48,894 nucleotides of DNA from Magnetococcales bacterium (GCA_015228975.1 JADGCN010000014.1:1-48894); one strand, 5' to 3'. Positions 26,397 to 37,639 are shown, counted from the first letter of the stretch. Notes: generated from the sequence alone by a model not told the origin. Made by a program: numbers and translations.

Positions 26397-27560
26397 ATGG
26401 AACGCGATCAAGCAATCAAATTCATGCTGGACGCCCTGAAAGCAATGAAGACAAAGGGTGGATCCGATCTTTTCATCACCTCCGGTTTTCCTCCTGCGTG
26501 CAAACTTGATGGCATCATGACCCCCCTGACCAAGCAGCCTTTGGACTCCAAAGAGGCCAACATGCTGGTGCGAGCCATCATGAATGACAAGCAAATCAAA
26601 GAATTTGATGCCACACGCGAGTGCAATTTCGCCATTGCTCCCCCCGGCATCGGTCGCTTCCGGGTCAATGCCTTTGTACAACAAGGACGTTCGGGCATGG
26701 TGATGCGCACCATCACCACCGACATCCCCGATTTTGAACAATTAAAGCTGCCGCCCATCCTCAAAGAGGTGGTAATGGCGAAAACGGGACTGGTTTTGGT
26801 GGTCGGTGGTACCGGCTCGGGTAAATCCACCACACTGGCCGCCATGATCGGTCTGCGCAACAAGGAATCCTATGGCCATATCATCACCATTGAGGATCCC
26901 ATCGAATATGTCCATCCCCATGTCAATTGCCTGATTACGCAGCGCGAAGTCGGGGTGGATACCGATTCCTGGCACGCAGCCTTGAAAAATACGTTGCGTC
27001 AGGCCCCGAACGTCATCCTGATCGGCGAAATTCGTGACCAGGAAACCATGGAACACGCCATCAATTTTGCCGAAACCGGACATCTGGCCCTGTCAACGTT
27101 ACACGCCAACAATGCCAACCAAGCCTTGGACCGAATCATCAACCTGTTTCCATCGGAAAAGCGGCAACAACTGCTCATGGACCTTTCGTTGAACATACGC
27201 GCCATTATTTCGCAAAGGTTGCTGCGCAAAAAATCGGGTGGCCGGGTGGCCGCCATCGAGATCATGTTGAACTCACCACTCATTTCCGATCTGATTTTCA
27301 AAGGGGAAGTCTCCAGCATCAAGGAAATCATGGGGCGTTCCAACGAACTCGGAATGAAAACCTTTGACCAGGCACTTTTCGATCTTTACGAAGCGGACCT
27401 CGTCAGCTACGAAGACGCCATGCGTTCTGCCGATTCGCCCAACGAGTTGCGTCTCAGAATCAAGCTTGAAGGCAAGGCCGCCAAAGAAAAAAGCCACACT
27501 TCGGGTTTGGAGGGGCTCTCCCTGGTGAGCAAGGAAGGCGAAGAGTCCGAACATCCCTGA
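26397..27560 (+). CDS. pilU: Type IV pilus retraction ATPase, PilU type
   Basis: A 387-residue PilT/PilU-family hexameric ATPase acting at the cytoplasmic base of the type IV pilus in retraction and twitching. It has Walker A GGTGSGKST (about 138-146), the Asp box EDPIEYVH, Walker B ILIGEIRDQETM and the His box GHLALSTLHANNA. The C-terminus GMKTFDQALFDLYE followed by SADSPNELRLRIK is PilU-like, and the length matches PilU rather than PilT (about 345). The ATG has AAGGAG 5 nt upstream. A paralog follows 28 bp downstream. Confidence 0.9.
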   Translation: MERDQAIKFMLDALKAMKTKGGSDLFITSGFPPACKLDGIMTPLTKQPLDSKEANMLVRAIMNDKQIKEFDATRECNFAIAPPGIGRFRVNAFVQQGRSGMVMRTITTDIPDFEQLKLPPILKEVVMAKTGLVLVVGGTGSGKSTTLAAMIGLRNKESYGHIITIEDPIEYVHPHVNCLITQREVGVDTDSWHAALKNTLRQAPNVILIGEIRDQETMEHAINFAETGHLALSTLHANNANQALDRIINLFPSEKRQQLLMDLSLNIRAIISQRLLRKKSGGRVAAIEIMLNSPLISDLIFKGEVSSIKEIMGRSNELGMKTFDQALFDLYEADLVSYEDAMRSADSPNELRLRIKLEGKAAKEKSHTSGLEGLSLVSKEGEESEHP

Positions 27561-27588
27561 AACTTTTTTACCTGGAAAGTCAATCGCC

Positions 27589-28644
27589 GTGGACATTACA
27601 CCCTATTTGCAACTGATGGTGCAAAAGAAAGGTTCCGACCTGTTTTTCACCCCCGGTACCACCGTGAAAATGAAGCTCGATGGGCAAATGGCCTCTGTAG
27701 GAAAGGAACCGTTGACCCCGGAGGTTGTCACCGCTGCGGTGATGGGCATCATGACCGAAGAACAAAAAAAGACTTTCCTGGACAATCTGGAATGCGATTT
27801 TGCGATTTCCCTGGAAGATAAAGGGCGTTTCCGAGTCAACGCCTTTCACCAGAAGGGACATCCCGCCATGGTATTGCGACTGATCTCCGCTGAAATTCCC
27901 AACATCGACGATTTGCGCGTTCCAGAAATCCTTAAAGAATTGATCATGCATAAGCGGGGTCTGTTGTTGATGGTCGGGGGGACGGGTTCGGGTAAATCAA
28001 CGACACTGGCAGCCATGGTGGACCATCGCAATGCCAACTCTGGCGGCCACATCCTCACCATTGAAGACCCGGTGGAATTCGTTCACCCCCACAAGCGTTC
28101 GATTGTCAATCAACGGGAGCTGGGACCCGATACCCGCTCTTACGCCAACGCCTTGAAAAGCAGCTTGCGGGAAGCCCCGGATGTCATCCTCATTGGTGAA
28201 ATACGTACCCGGGAAACCATGGAGGCGGCACTGGAACTGGCGGGAACAGGACATCTGGCCATTTCCACCATGCACGCCAACAATGCCTACCAGGCGCTGA
28301 CGCGAATCGTCAACATGTTCCCACAAAGCCATCACAAGCAGTTGTTCATGGACTTGTCTTTGTATCTCAGGGCCATTTTGTCGCAAAGATTGGTACGTAG
28401 CAAAGATGGAAAGCGTCGCGCCGCCGTTGAGGTGATGGTCAATACCCCCCTGATTGCAGAAAATATACTCAAAGGCGATATCGAAGCCGTCAAAGAGGCC
28501 CTGGAGTCGGGATCGGAAAAGGGGATGCAATCGTTCGACACCGCCCTGCTGCAACTTTACAAGGAGGATGCCGTCACTTTGGATGAGGCCCTGGCCAACG
28601 CCGATTCCAAAGCCAATCTGGAAGCCAAGCTGCATTTTGGCTAA
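27589..28644 (+). CDS. Second PilT/PilU-family retraction ATPase
   Basis: A 351-residue paralog of the preceding gene. It has Walker A GGTGSGKST, EDPVEFVHPH, ILIGEIRTRETM and GHLAISTMHANNA. The C-terminal GMQSFDTALLQLYKEDAV and NADSKANLEAK are again PilU-like; the AIRNLIRE motif typical of PilT is not visible. The GTG start at 27589 is supported by GGAAAG 10 nt upstream. It probably works with the upstream ATPase in pilus retraction. No pilin or assembly genes lie in the window. Confidence 0.9.
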   Translation: MDITPYLQLMVQKKGSDLFFTPGTTVKMKLDGQMASVGKEPLTPEVVTAAVMGIMTEEQKKTFLDNLECDFAISLEDKGRFRVNAFHQKGHPAMVLRLISAEIPNIDDLRVPEILKELIMHKRGLLLMVGGTGSGKSTTLAAMVDHRNANSGGHILTIEDPVEFVHPHKRSIVNQRELGPDTRSYANALKSSLREAPDVILIGEIRTRETMEAALELAGTGHLAISTMHANNAYQALTRIVNMFPQSHHKQLFMDLSLYLRAILSQRLVRSKDGKRRAAVEVMVNTPLIAENILKGDIEAVKEALESGSEKGMQSFDTALLQLYKEDAVTLDEALANADSKANLEAKLHFG

Positions 28645-28858
28645 CAATTAACCCGGTCGGATCATGGTGAAACACAGTTTGGAAGCTTCTGTTGTACTTG
28701 TGAAGCTTTTGTGTGGAACCCGAGGGCATCATTCCAATGCCATTCATTTTTGTGTCCCGCACCTGAAATAGTTGAATTTTTCGATGGTCCACATTGCCAT
28801 ACTCAATGATAACCGTCCAAATCGTATCGGTGGGGGCGCGTGCCTGAGCCGATGGAAA

Positions 28859-28898
28859 CGAAAAACCCCGGCCTTGAACAGGATGGCAAGACCGGGGT
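28859..28898 (-). terminator. Intrinsic terminator of the groES-groEL operon
   Basis: On the minus strand AACCCCGGTCTTG (28898-28886) pairs with CAAGGCCGGGGTT (28875-28863) around a 10-nt loop, with one mismatch in 13 pairs; a U-run follows (28864-28859 are A on the plus strand). It begins about 30 bp after the groEL stop. Stem quality and tail make this the best terminator in the window. Confidence 0.92.
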
Positions 28899-28928
28899 TG
28901 GTCGTGGTTTGATTGGTCAGAACAACCC

Positions 28929-30590
<1,662 letters not shown>

Positions 30591-30634
30591 TTACTGTATG
30601 TACATGGAATGGGTATCAACCCGGATTGATCCGC

Positions 30635-30928
30635 TTAACCGACGATCCCCAGGACGTCTGATTCCCGCAGGATCAGGTAGTCCTCGCCGTCGATTTTGAC
30701 TTCCGAGCCACCGTACTTGCCGAACAGCACGCGGTCGCCGACCTTGACATCCATGGGGCGGACCTTGCCGTCATTGTCAATGGCACCGGTACCGGCGGCG
30801 ATGACTTCACCCTGAATGGGTTTTTCCGTAGCGGTATCGGGGATGATGATGCCACCAGAGGTTTTGCGCTCTTCCTCCACCCGCTTGACCAGCAAACGAT
30901 CATGCAAAGGGCGAAACTTTGTTTTCAT
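30635..30928 (-). CDS. groES: Co-chaperonin GroES (10 kDa)
   Basis: A 97-residue lid protein of GroEL. The ATG at 30928 is chosen over an upstream in-frame start because AAGGAG lies 8 nt before it and [16 protein letters not shown] is the usual N-terminus. The mobile loop [16 protein letters not shown] and the GEVIAAG and [12 protein letters not shown] segments are present. No CIRCE element is visible upstream; a CTTGCAAAA-like string near 31025-31035 on the minus strand could be a weak heat-shock -35, but no matching -10 is seen. Confidence 0.97.
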   Translation of the reverse strand: MKTKFRPLHDRLLVKRVEEERKTSGGIIIPDTATEKPIQGEVIAAGTGAIDNDGKVRPMDVKVGDRVLFGKYGGSEVKIDGEDYLILRESDVLGIVG

Positions 30929-31055
30929 GACACACACTCTCCTTGACTTGGTTGGTCATTTCTCGGGTTGTCCGCGACATGATGCGGTCGACTGGCGAGT
31001 AGTTAGTGACCCTGAGTGTATTTTGCAAGGGGGGGACTAAAATATTTTCTTGAGG

Positions 31056-31652
31056 TCACACCAGACGGGTCAGTGCCAGACCGGCGAGGAGCAGGAAAAA
31101 AACGCCACTGGCTTTATGGACGGTTGTGATGGGAATTTTTTGCAACAGGGTGCGACCGGCGATGACGGCGAGGATGACGGAGAGCCCTTCCCCAAGTGTT
31201 GCGCCGATCCACACGGGGATGGGGGGGGAGGATACGGCCAATGCGGCACCGGCGATTTGGGTTTTGTCACCCATTTCCGCCAGGAAAATCATCAAAAACG
31301 TGGTGATGAACAGGCTACGGCCCTCTATGGAATTGTGCGAATTTTCCTCTTTTTCATCCTCTTTGTTTGCACCGGACCGTAAGGCTTGGATACCAAAGAA
31401 GGCAAACAGGAAAGCGACACCGATTGTGAGTATTTTTTCCGGTATCCACTCGGTCAATGTAGCCCCGAACACCACCGCCAGCAGGTTCAACAAAGCGAAG
31501 GCCGACAAAGCCCCGAAAAACACGGGTAACGCCCGAAAACGGGTCGCCAGGGTCATGCATACCAATTGTGATTTATCGCCAAGCTCCGCCAAAAAAATAA
31601 TTAAAAAGGTACTGCCAATGGTGGAAAACCATTGTGAAAGAACAAGATCCAT
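31056..31652 (-). CDS. GDT1/TMEM165 (UPF0016) family cation transporter
   Basis: A 198-residue membrane protein with two homologous halves, each carrying the family signature: AELGDKSQ (about 22-29) and AEMGDKTQ (about 126-133). The family includes manganese exporters and Ca2+/Mn2+ exchangers; Mn2+ export is the likeliest bacterial role, inferred from family knowledge. An acidic/Lys loop (KEDEKEENSHN) separates the halves. It lies 17 bp downstream of the periplasmic-binding-like gene on the same strand. Confidence 0.92.
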   Translation of the reverse strand: MDLVLSQWFSTIGSTFLIIFLAELGDKSQLVCMTLATRFRALPVFFGALSAFALLNLLAVVFGATLTEWIPEKILTIGVAFLFAFFGIQALRSGANKEDEKEENSHNSIEGRSLFITTFLMIFLAEMGDKTQIAGAALAVSSPPIPVWIGATLGEGLSVILAVIAGRTLLQKIPITTVHKASGVFFLLLAGLALTRLV

Positions 31653-31669
31653 GCGTTCATCTCTCAGGT

Positions 31670-32713
31670 TTATTCGTGATATTCATTGATACCCCGGGCG
31701 GCGGCTTCGTAGACCCGGGGCAGTTTGAGTTGTCTGGCGCGGATCAGGGGGGCGCGCATGGCGACGACGAACTGTACCGATGTGCGAACGGGGATCAGGT
31801 TGGCCTGACCGTTGCTGATGAGGAGTTCCAGGGCCAGTTTGGCGGCGGTTTCCCCCTGCTCAAAGGGGGAAGTGCCGATAGCCAGCATGCCTCCGTCCTG
31901 GGAAAAGAAACCGTTGGTACCGATCAGGGGCACCTGGGAATGTTTTTCTGTCCATTGGATTAATTCCTTGGGGGGCACCAACTCCGGGTTGTTGGTTTGG
32001 CGCTTGATTTTGCGATAGTTTGAGCAAACGAGGAAATCCACTTTGCCGGCGCTATCCCGTACCGCCTGTTGCCATTCGTCAAAGGTTTCCACCAAGCTGG
32101 ATTCCACGACTTGAACAGGGAGCATGTCGAAGGAGCGAAAATACCGTTCGTCCCCCATCACCGTTTCGGAGCGATCACCGATAAACTTGATGGTGAGGGG
32201 GGTGCGCATCTGATTGTCCTGGGCGATCAACAACAACGTTTCCTTGAGAGCCGCCAAGGGAATTCGTTCCAGAATGCCCGTTACGTTATGCGCCTGATCA
32301 AATCCATAATCGGAAAGGGCATTGTTGACCCCGGCAAAAACTATTTTGATGGTGGGATGGTTGATCAGGTGGCGTGTCACATACGCCTGGGCGTCATCGT
32401 CGATGGCGATGAGGACATCGGGAGGTGCGGCTTCGAGCATGCGTCGCATGGCCATCCCGGCATTGGTTTTGAATTCGGGTAAAGGATGGCGTTTGGTGTC
32501 CAGGTAATACCAGGTAACGACATATTCCCGGTGTCCTTCGAGGACGCGGTTGATGCCGGCGTTAACGCCTTTGACCCAGGCGTACTCCTTGTCATAACTG
32601 TGTAATATGACAATCTTGGGTTTGTTGAGATGATACCAGGCCGGGAGCATGGCCGAGCCGAGAAAGAAAATCCAGATCAACAGTTTTTGTGGACGAAAGG
32701 TTAATAATCTCAT
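31670..32713 (-). CDS. Membrane-anchored ABC_sub_bind-type periplasmic protein
   Basis: A 347-residue protein from the ATG at 32713. An N-terminal hydrophobic segment (about 10-28; W-I-F-F-L-G-S-A) is an uncleaved anchor or signal peptide. The rest resembles the periplasmic-binding family often annotated ABC_sub_bind (VILHSYDKEYAWVKGVNAGI, DVLIAIDDDAQAYV, VFAGVNNA, GTNGFFSQDGGMLAIG). Many relatives are sensor domains of kinases or diguanylate cyclases, but this one is stand-alone with no ABC permease or ATPase nearby. Its ATG overlaps the stop of the upstream permease fusion as ATGA. A longer in-frame start at 32863 would lie inside the permease gene and is rejected. Confidence 0.85.
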   Translation of the reverse strand: MRLLTFRPQKLLIWIFFLGSAMLPAWYHLNKPKIVILHSYDKEYAWVKGVNAGINRVLEGHREYVVTWYYLDTKRHPLPEFKTNAGMAMRRMLEAAPPDVLIAIDDDAQAYVTRHLINHPTIKIVFAGVNNALSDYGFDQAHNVTGILERIPLAALKETLLLIAQDNQMRTPLTIKFIGDRSETVMGDERYFRSFDMLPVQVVESSLVETFDEWQQAVRDSAGKVDFLVCSNYRKIKRQTNNPELVPPKELIQWTEKHSQVPLIGTNGFFSQDGGMLAIGTSPFEQGETAAKLALELLISNGQANLIPVRTSVQFVVAMRAPLIRARQLKLPRVYEAAARGINEYHE

Positions 32714-34560
32714 AAGAGACCCAACACTTTCCAATAAGGAAAGGATGCGTAAATGGCGAGGAGTCGGAATGCATTCAGCAGCGCATTGTGGGTGAGAAAA
32801 CGCGATTCCCGGTAAATTGGCGCGGTTTCGTTGATTTCCTGAAACCGTTGGTAGTAGGAGCATTGGTAGGGGAGGAACCAGATTTCCCCAAGAACAAGGA
32901 TGATGAAGCCGACCACCCAGGTATTGACCCCGTAGATATCGGCCAATGGCATGAAGAGGGTAATCAGGATGACTATGGTTATACTGATTGGAATGACCAG
33001 TCGGATCAGGGAGATCAGCAAAAACAATACGAGGACGAACAAGCCAAAATTATCGCGCATGGTGATACCCAGGATTGGCAGCGCCGAGGCGAGGCGTTGA
33101 TCCAACCCCAGATAGTTGAACACGCTGACCATGCCCGTCAATTCACTGAGATAGATCAAAAACGGCCAGTCCACTTTTTCGGTGAATTCTTTTTTTTGCA
33201 GCGAGCCGAACAAAAGCAGGCCAAGAAAGATGGTCATGCTTAGAAATGCGGGCTGAATGCGATGCATCGAGGCGGTCATCATACCCAGGACGAACACGGC
33301 GATTCCCAAGAAAGCGGCCCACTCGCGATGTTTCAGAGTGCCCAGCAGTTCCAGTTGCGCGGCAAGGCGTTTCTTGTCCATATAAGGTTTTTCCTGGCTG
33401 CGAAACATGATGGCGTTGAGTGCCAGGAAGGCCAGAAGCAGGATCAGGGTGAAGACAGCCGTTGCGGCGAACCATTTGAAGCCTTGAAACTGGTCCTGGG
33501 CCTGGGTGGGCAAGAGGCTGAACATGGCGAAATTAACCGACTTGCTGGTGACGAACATGGCCGACAACAGACTGACGCCGGTGAACGTACTGACGGCCAG
33601 TTGGGTTGCTGCGGTACCATTGGGTGTGAAACGCAGATTATTAACCAGATCTTCGTAAATGGGGGAAACCATGGTCAGACGGGCATTGATGGATGGGATC
33701 ATCGGCGTCAGGAAGAACCCCATCATGGCGATCCCGAAATTGTTCCAAAAGCGGGAATTGGGGAGATGATACAGCAGCAGCAGCGAGGTGCGGTAACCGA
33801 GTCCCGACGAGGCGATGATCGTACTCAGGCCCAGGATGCTCATGGCCAACAAGAAACTGTTGGAGGCGAAACCGGACAGGACGACCGTGGGGGGCACGAG
33901 CCCGGCCATGAGAATGGCGACAATGGCGAACAGGCCGGGGATAAAATCATCCACCAGGGAAAACATCCACATGATGACCGTGGAGGAGAAAATCATCATG
34001 GAGGTGATGATATTTTGCTCCAGATTGTATTCGATGCCCAAGAGCCAAACGATGATCGGCAGCACGATGGCAAGCAACCAGCCGGTGAAGCCGGCGATCC
34101 CATCGGACTTGGTTTTCGGGCGTGCCGCGACCGCCCGGGTCGGGAGGTGCTGTCCGCTGATCCGGCTCATGAGGCGGCCGATGCATTCCACCTTGAAATA
34201 ATCCTGACCGGTCATCAAGGCTTGCAAGGGGGCGCGTGGGATGTACAAGGTCTGCACCGCGGTCGTTGCAACGGCATCAACGAAATAGCCCTCGAAATCC
34301 GTGGCGCTCTCTTCGCCAAAGCAGGTATCCGAAATCAATGACGATGTGCCGTCCGACTTGAGCAGGCGTACGGTACCGGAAAGCAAGACGTAAAATCCGT
34401 CTGCCGGCGCGTTGGCGCGAAATATGGTTGTACCGGCAGGGAATTGACGTTGTTCAATGGCGGGCAGCAAGCGCGACAAGGTCGGGTAACGGCTCCGTGC
34501 AAAGAGCGGGTCACGCAAAAGTTGCTCAACGATGGTTGATTCTGCGGGGGTTTCAGCCAC
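32710..34560 (-). CDS. Cyclic-nucleotide-type domain fused to an SLC13/DASS-like permease
   Basis: A 616-residue protein from a GTG start. Residues 15-140 form a cNMP-binding-like beta barrel (RQFPAGTTIFRANAPADGFY, LLSGTVRLLK, CFGEES). The phosphate-binding cassette is degenerate: after FGE there is no Arg-Thr/Ala where cAMP phosphate is normally held, so nucleotide binding is doubtful. Residues 165-616 contain about 11-12 transmembrane helices with SLC13-like features (TPMIPSINARLTMVSP, an S-x-L-x-S-x-M-F helix, PISITIVILITLFMPLAD). DASS transporters carry dicarboxylates or sulfate; substrate is unknown. The N-terminal domain probably gates or senses for the carrier. It is translationally coupled to the downstream periplasmic-binding-like gene. 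Confidence 0.85.
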   Translation of the reverse strand: MAETPAESTIVEQLLRDPLFARSRYPTLSRLLPAIEQRQFPAGTTIFRANAPADGFYVLLSGTVRLLKSDGTSSLISDTCFGEESATDFEGYFVDAVATTAVQTLYIPRAPLQALMTGQDYFKVECIGRLMSRISGQHLPTRAVAARPKTKSDGIAGFTGWLLAIVLPIIVWLLGIEYNLEQNIITSMMIFSSTVIMWMFSLVDDFIPGLFAIVAILMAGLVPPTVVLSGFASNSFLLAMSILGLSTIIASSGLGYRTSLLLLYHLPNSRFWNNFGIAMMGFFLTPMIPSINARLTMVSPIYEDLVNNLRFTPNGTAATQLAVSTFTGVSLLSAMFVTSKSVNFAMFSLLPTQAQDQFQGFKWFAATAVFTLILLLAFLALNAIMFRSQEKPYMDKKRLAAQLELLGTLKHREWAAFLGIAVFVLGMMTASMHRIQPAFLSMTIFLGLLLFGSLQKKEFTEKVDWPFLIYLSELTGMVSVFNYLGLDQRLASALPILGITMRDNFGLFVLVLFLLISLIRLVIPISITIVILITLFMPLADIYGVNTWVVGFIILVLGEIWFLPYQCSYYQRFQEINETAPIYRESRFLTHNALLNAFRLLAIYASFPYWKVLGLL

Positions 34561-34621
34561 GACACCTGTGCCTTGTTGTTGATTGGATTGGGTAACGTCC
34601 GCTCATGTGAAGCAACCGGAA

Positions 34622-36160
34622 CTATTGGACTGCCATGGCGTTGGAAAAATTGCCCACATGGGTCCGTACTCCAGGCAGGGGTTCGAGTTCAAAGCGTTCG
34701 GTGATCCATTTCAGGATGGATGTTGTGTCGTAGCGCGTGTGATCGACAAAACCTTTTTTGACCATGGGGCCGATGAATAACGTTGGAATACGCGATCCCG
34801 GTCCAAAATCGTCGCTCCATCCCGGTCCCGTGGGTGGTGGTACATGGTCCCAGAATCCACCGTTTTCGTCATAGGTGACGACAATGAGCATATGGGGCCA
34901 TTGCGGGCTGGCGCGCAGTTTGCGCAATATTTCGTCGATGTGGGTATCCCCTGACAACACATCGGCATACCCTGGGTGCTGATTGACATGACCGGCGGGT
35001 TTGTAAAAGCTGACCGGGGGTAACGTCCCCTGTTCGATATCCTGCCAGAACGCAGCGGCATCTTTCAGATGCTCTTCCCGTTCCCGGGTTCCGGGTGCGT
35101 AGCGTGCGAAATAATTGAACGGTTGGTGATGGGGCTGAAAATTGGCGGAACCGGGTTCCCGGTTGTAGATGACCCGGCGTTTGGTTTGCGGCTCCTGCAT
35201 GCCATCGCCCAACGCTTGCTGGTAGGCCCCGGCGTACCAGCTCCAGGCGACCCCTTTGGCCGACAGGGTATCCCCAATGGTTGCATGGGTCTGGGGTGGC
35301 AGGGGAACCTGAAAGCCTTTGCCCGTTCCCGATCCCCGGGGGTTGGCATGGGTGCGGGGGCCATCCGCGGCGGGGGGGATGCCGCTGGGTTGGTAGGGGG
35401 GTTGGGAGGTGTTGACGGACCATCCGTCCCGGGTCACCTGCATGAGCCCGTCATCTTCAACTTGCATCGCCCCCTGATTGGCGGAAGGGGAGTCCGGTTT
35501 TTTGACCAGGGAGCCGTGAATGTCCATACGGACGCTCATGGAAGCGGGGGCATTGGGGTGTTGCGGGGTACACGCGCAGATGAGCCAGAAATGGTTCAGA
35601 TAAGAACCGCCATAGGCGGCCATGAAAAATTGATCGGCCAACGTGTAGTCGCGTGCCCATTGCCACAATTTCAACGGGCTGCCATCGTAATAGCCCATGG
35701 TCCAGCCACCGACATTGGAAATCGCGGCAAAACGGTCATTCCTGCCGCCATTGATTTGCTCCCGGTTGTAAAAAAAACTGTGAATCGGATTGGGTCCGAG
35801 TTGGTCGAAGGGGCGATTCAAGGGGGGGGCATCGATGCGGAACGGGCCATTGGGAAGACGGGGAAAAGCGGGATCCGGTTTGCCCTGCTTATCAAAAATC
35901 AACAATTCCTTAAGGGGCGCGCCGTCATGGTCACGCTGGATTTTTTGTTCCCGGGTGGCATTGGCGATGCCATCGGCACCGGGAAACAATCCAAACAGGT
36001 GATCAAAGCTGCGATTCTCGGCGTAGATGATCACAATGTTGTTGACGGGGTGTTCGCCGGGCGCATACAACGCCGGCGGCGGTGCCACACACCCACCTGC
36101 AAGGGCTAAAATGCCCGGTACCACCACTGCCACATAACCCCGAAGACATAATTTTCGCAA
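34622..36160 (-). CDS. Phosphoesterase-family lipoprotein (phospholipase C/acid phosphatase type)
   Basis: A 512-residue PF04185-type phosphoesterase. The TTG at 36160 is favoured because GGAGGA lies 8 nt upstream and the resulting N-terminus is a lipoprotein signal ending LALAGGC (Cys about residue 24). Catalytic-region motifs are IIYAENRSFDHLFG (metal/nucleophile site), a T-H-A-N-P-R segment, HPGYADVLSGDTHI and VVTYDENGGFWDHV. Relatives are bacterial phospholipases C and AcpA-like acid phosphatases; which substrate is hydrolysed here is unknown. It lies 61 bp upstream of the permease fusion gene on the same strand and is divergent from the tolC-like gene. Confidence 0.9.
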   Translation of the reverse strand: MRKLCLRGYVAVVVPGILALAGGCVAPPPALYAPGEHPVNNIVIIYAENRSFDHLFGLFPGADGIANATREQKIQRDHDGAPLKELLIFDKQGKPDPAFPRLPNGPFRIDAPPLNRPFDQLGPNPIHSFFYNREQINGGRNDRFAAISNVGGWTMGYYDGSPLKLWQWARDYTLADQFFMAAYGGSYLNHFWLICACTPQHPNAPASMSVRMDIHGSLVKKPDSPSANQGAMQVEDDGLMQVTRDGWSVNTSQPPYQPSGIPPAADGPRTHANPRGSGTGKGFQVPLPPQTHATIGDTLSAKGVAWSWYAGAYQQALGDGMQEPQTKRRVIYNREPGSANFQPHHQPFNYFARYAPGTREREEHLKDAAAFWQDIEQGTLPPVSFYKPAGHVNQHPGYADVLSGDTHIDEILRKLRASPQWPHMLIVVTYDENGGFWDHVPPPTGPGWSDDFGPGSRIPTLFIGPMVKKGFVDHTRYDTTSILKWITERFELEPLPGVRTHVGNFSNAMAVQ

Positions 36161-36298
36161 AAAACATCCTCCATGTACTGTAAAATTTTCCGGTGATTAT
36201 TAAAGAAAGTACCGGTAGAATGCACACGGTACATGACCAGCGAATTGGCGCAATGGTAAAACATTCTCTGGTTTTTATCAACTGTGAGGGTCTTCAAG

Positions 36299-37639
36299 AT
36301 GTCCATCCTGTATCGACTTGTCCGAAATCTGGTTCCCGCCGCAGCCGCAGTGGCTTGCCTGAGTGGAATGCCCGGGTCCGCCCTTGCCGGGGATCTGTGG
36401 CAGACATATCAGGCGGCTTTGGATCACGATCCCGGGCTGAAAGCCGCCTTGCACCGGAAACAGGGGGCCATGGAGGCGTTGCCGCAAAGCACGGCGGCGT
36501 TGTACCCTTCCGCCTCGGTTACCACGCAACATGGCTTATACAAACAATCGACGTTGGACAAGGACAGCTATGATACCAGCGGTTTTTCCCTGTCGATCAT
36601 GGTCCCGCTGTTTCACCGGGATCGCCTGGTTGGCCTGGATATGGCCAAAACGGGGATGGACATGGCGGAACTCGGCTATCTCCTGGAGCAACAGCAACAG
36701 GTGCTGCGGGTCGCGGAAAAATATTTCAACGTCCTCTCCGCTGAAGAGAGCCTGAATGTCGCCTTGGCCGAGGAGACGGCCATGAAGCGCCAGTTAGACT
36801 TGGCCAAGGAAGGATTGTCCGCCGGCACCGCCATCATCACGGAAGTGCAAGAGGCCCAGTCGGGTGTCGATTTCGCCAAGGCCCAGGTGGTTGCTTCCCG
36901 CAATGCCGTTTTGCAGCGACAACGCGAATTGACGGAACTGACGGGCTTGCGGGATAAAGCTTTGCATCTGTTGCCGCTCAAACAGGACATTCCCCTCAAG
37001 GAACCGGATCCGGCGCTCCCTGATCGTTGGGTCGAGGATGGTTTGGAAAACAATGCCAATCTGAAAATCATGCGTGCCAAACAAATGCAGGCGACGCAGG
37101 GTGTGGAAAAGGCCCGTGCCGAGCATTTCCCGACCGTGGATGCGACAACGGGCTACAGTTATTCCGACAGCGGGGGTTCCAATTTTTGGACCGGGGGCGT
37201 ACCGACCTCCAAGACCAATTATGTCACGGTGCAGTTGAATGTTCCGTTGTATGCGGGTGGGGCGACCGTTTCCAAGGTGCGTCAGGCCGAGCAGGCTTTG
37301 CAGGAAGCGCAGTATGAACTGGAACGCAGTCGCCAGGAAGTCGAGACGGGCATTCGCAATGCCTATCTGGACGTACAAACCGCGATCGCCCAGGTGACCG
37401 CCTTCAAACAAGCCTTGACATCATCCTCCAGCGTGTTGCAAACCACCCGCGAAAGCCATGTCGCCGGTCTCAGGACCATGCTGGATGTCTTGAATGCGGA
37501 ACGTGACGTGTTCCGTGCCATGCGCAATCTGGCCGATTCCCGGTATCGCTATATTCTGGGTGCCTTGCGTCTCAAGTTCAATGCCGGCCAACTGGTCAGT
37601 CAGGACCTTTCCAACATTAACGAATGGCTCAAAAAATGA
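36299..37639 (+). CDS. TolC-family outer-membrane efflux protein
   Basis: From the ATG at 36299 (GAGGG 9 nt upstream) the product is 446 residues. A cleavable signal peptide ends near SALA. The repeated coiled-coil halves typical of TolC follow (DLWQTYQAALDHDPG; mid-protein repeat D-R-W-V-E-D-G-L-E-N-N-A-N-L; C-terminal LNAERDVFRAMRNLADSRYRYI). TolC trimers form the outer-membrane channel and periplasmic tunnel of tripartite pumps. Its stop overlaps the adaptor gene start (ATGA), so the three pump genes form one operon. Confidence 0.93.
   Translation: MSILYRLVRNLVPAAAAVACLSGMPGSALAGDLWQTYQAALDHDPGLKAALHRKQGAMEALPQSTAALYPSASVTTQHGLYKQSTLDKDSYDTSGFSLSIMVPLFHRDRLVGLDMAKTGMDMAELGYLLEQQQQVLRVAEKYFNVLSAEESLNVALAEETAMKRQLDLAKEGLSAGTAIITEVQEAQSGVDFAKAQVVASRNAVLQRQRELTELTGLRDKALHLLPLKQDIPLKEPDPALPDRWVEDGLENNANLKIMRAKQMQATQGVEKARAEHFPTVDATTGYSYSDSGGSNFWTGGVPTSKTNYVTVQLNVPLYAGGATVSKVRQAEQALQEAQYELERSRQEVETGIRNAYLDVQTAIAQVTAFKQALTSSSSVLQTTRESHVAGLRTMLDVLNAERDVFRAMRNLADSRYRYILGALRLKFNAGQLVSQDLSNINEWLKK

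Noticed and set aside
30929-31055. CIRCE element or sigma-32 promoter before groES
   Set aside because: No TTAGCACTC/GAGTGCTAA pair is present; a CTTGCAAAA-like string lacks a matching -10.
35069-36109. 346-codon open frame opposite the phosphoesterase gene
   Set aside because: Gly/Val-rich antisense translation; the minus-strand gene has a lipobox, an SD and catalytic motifs.
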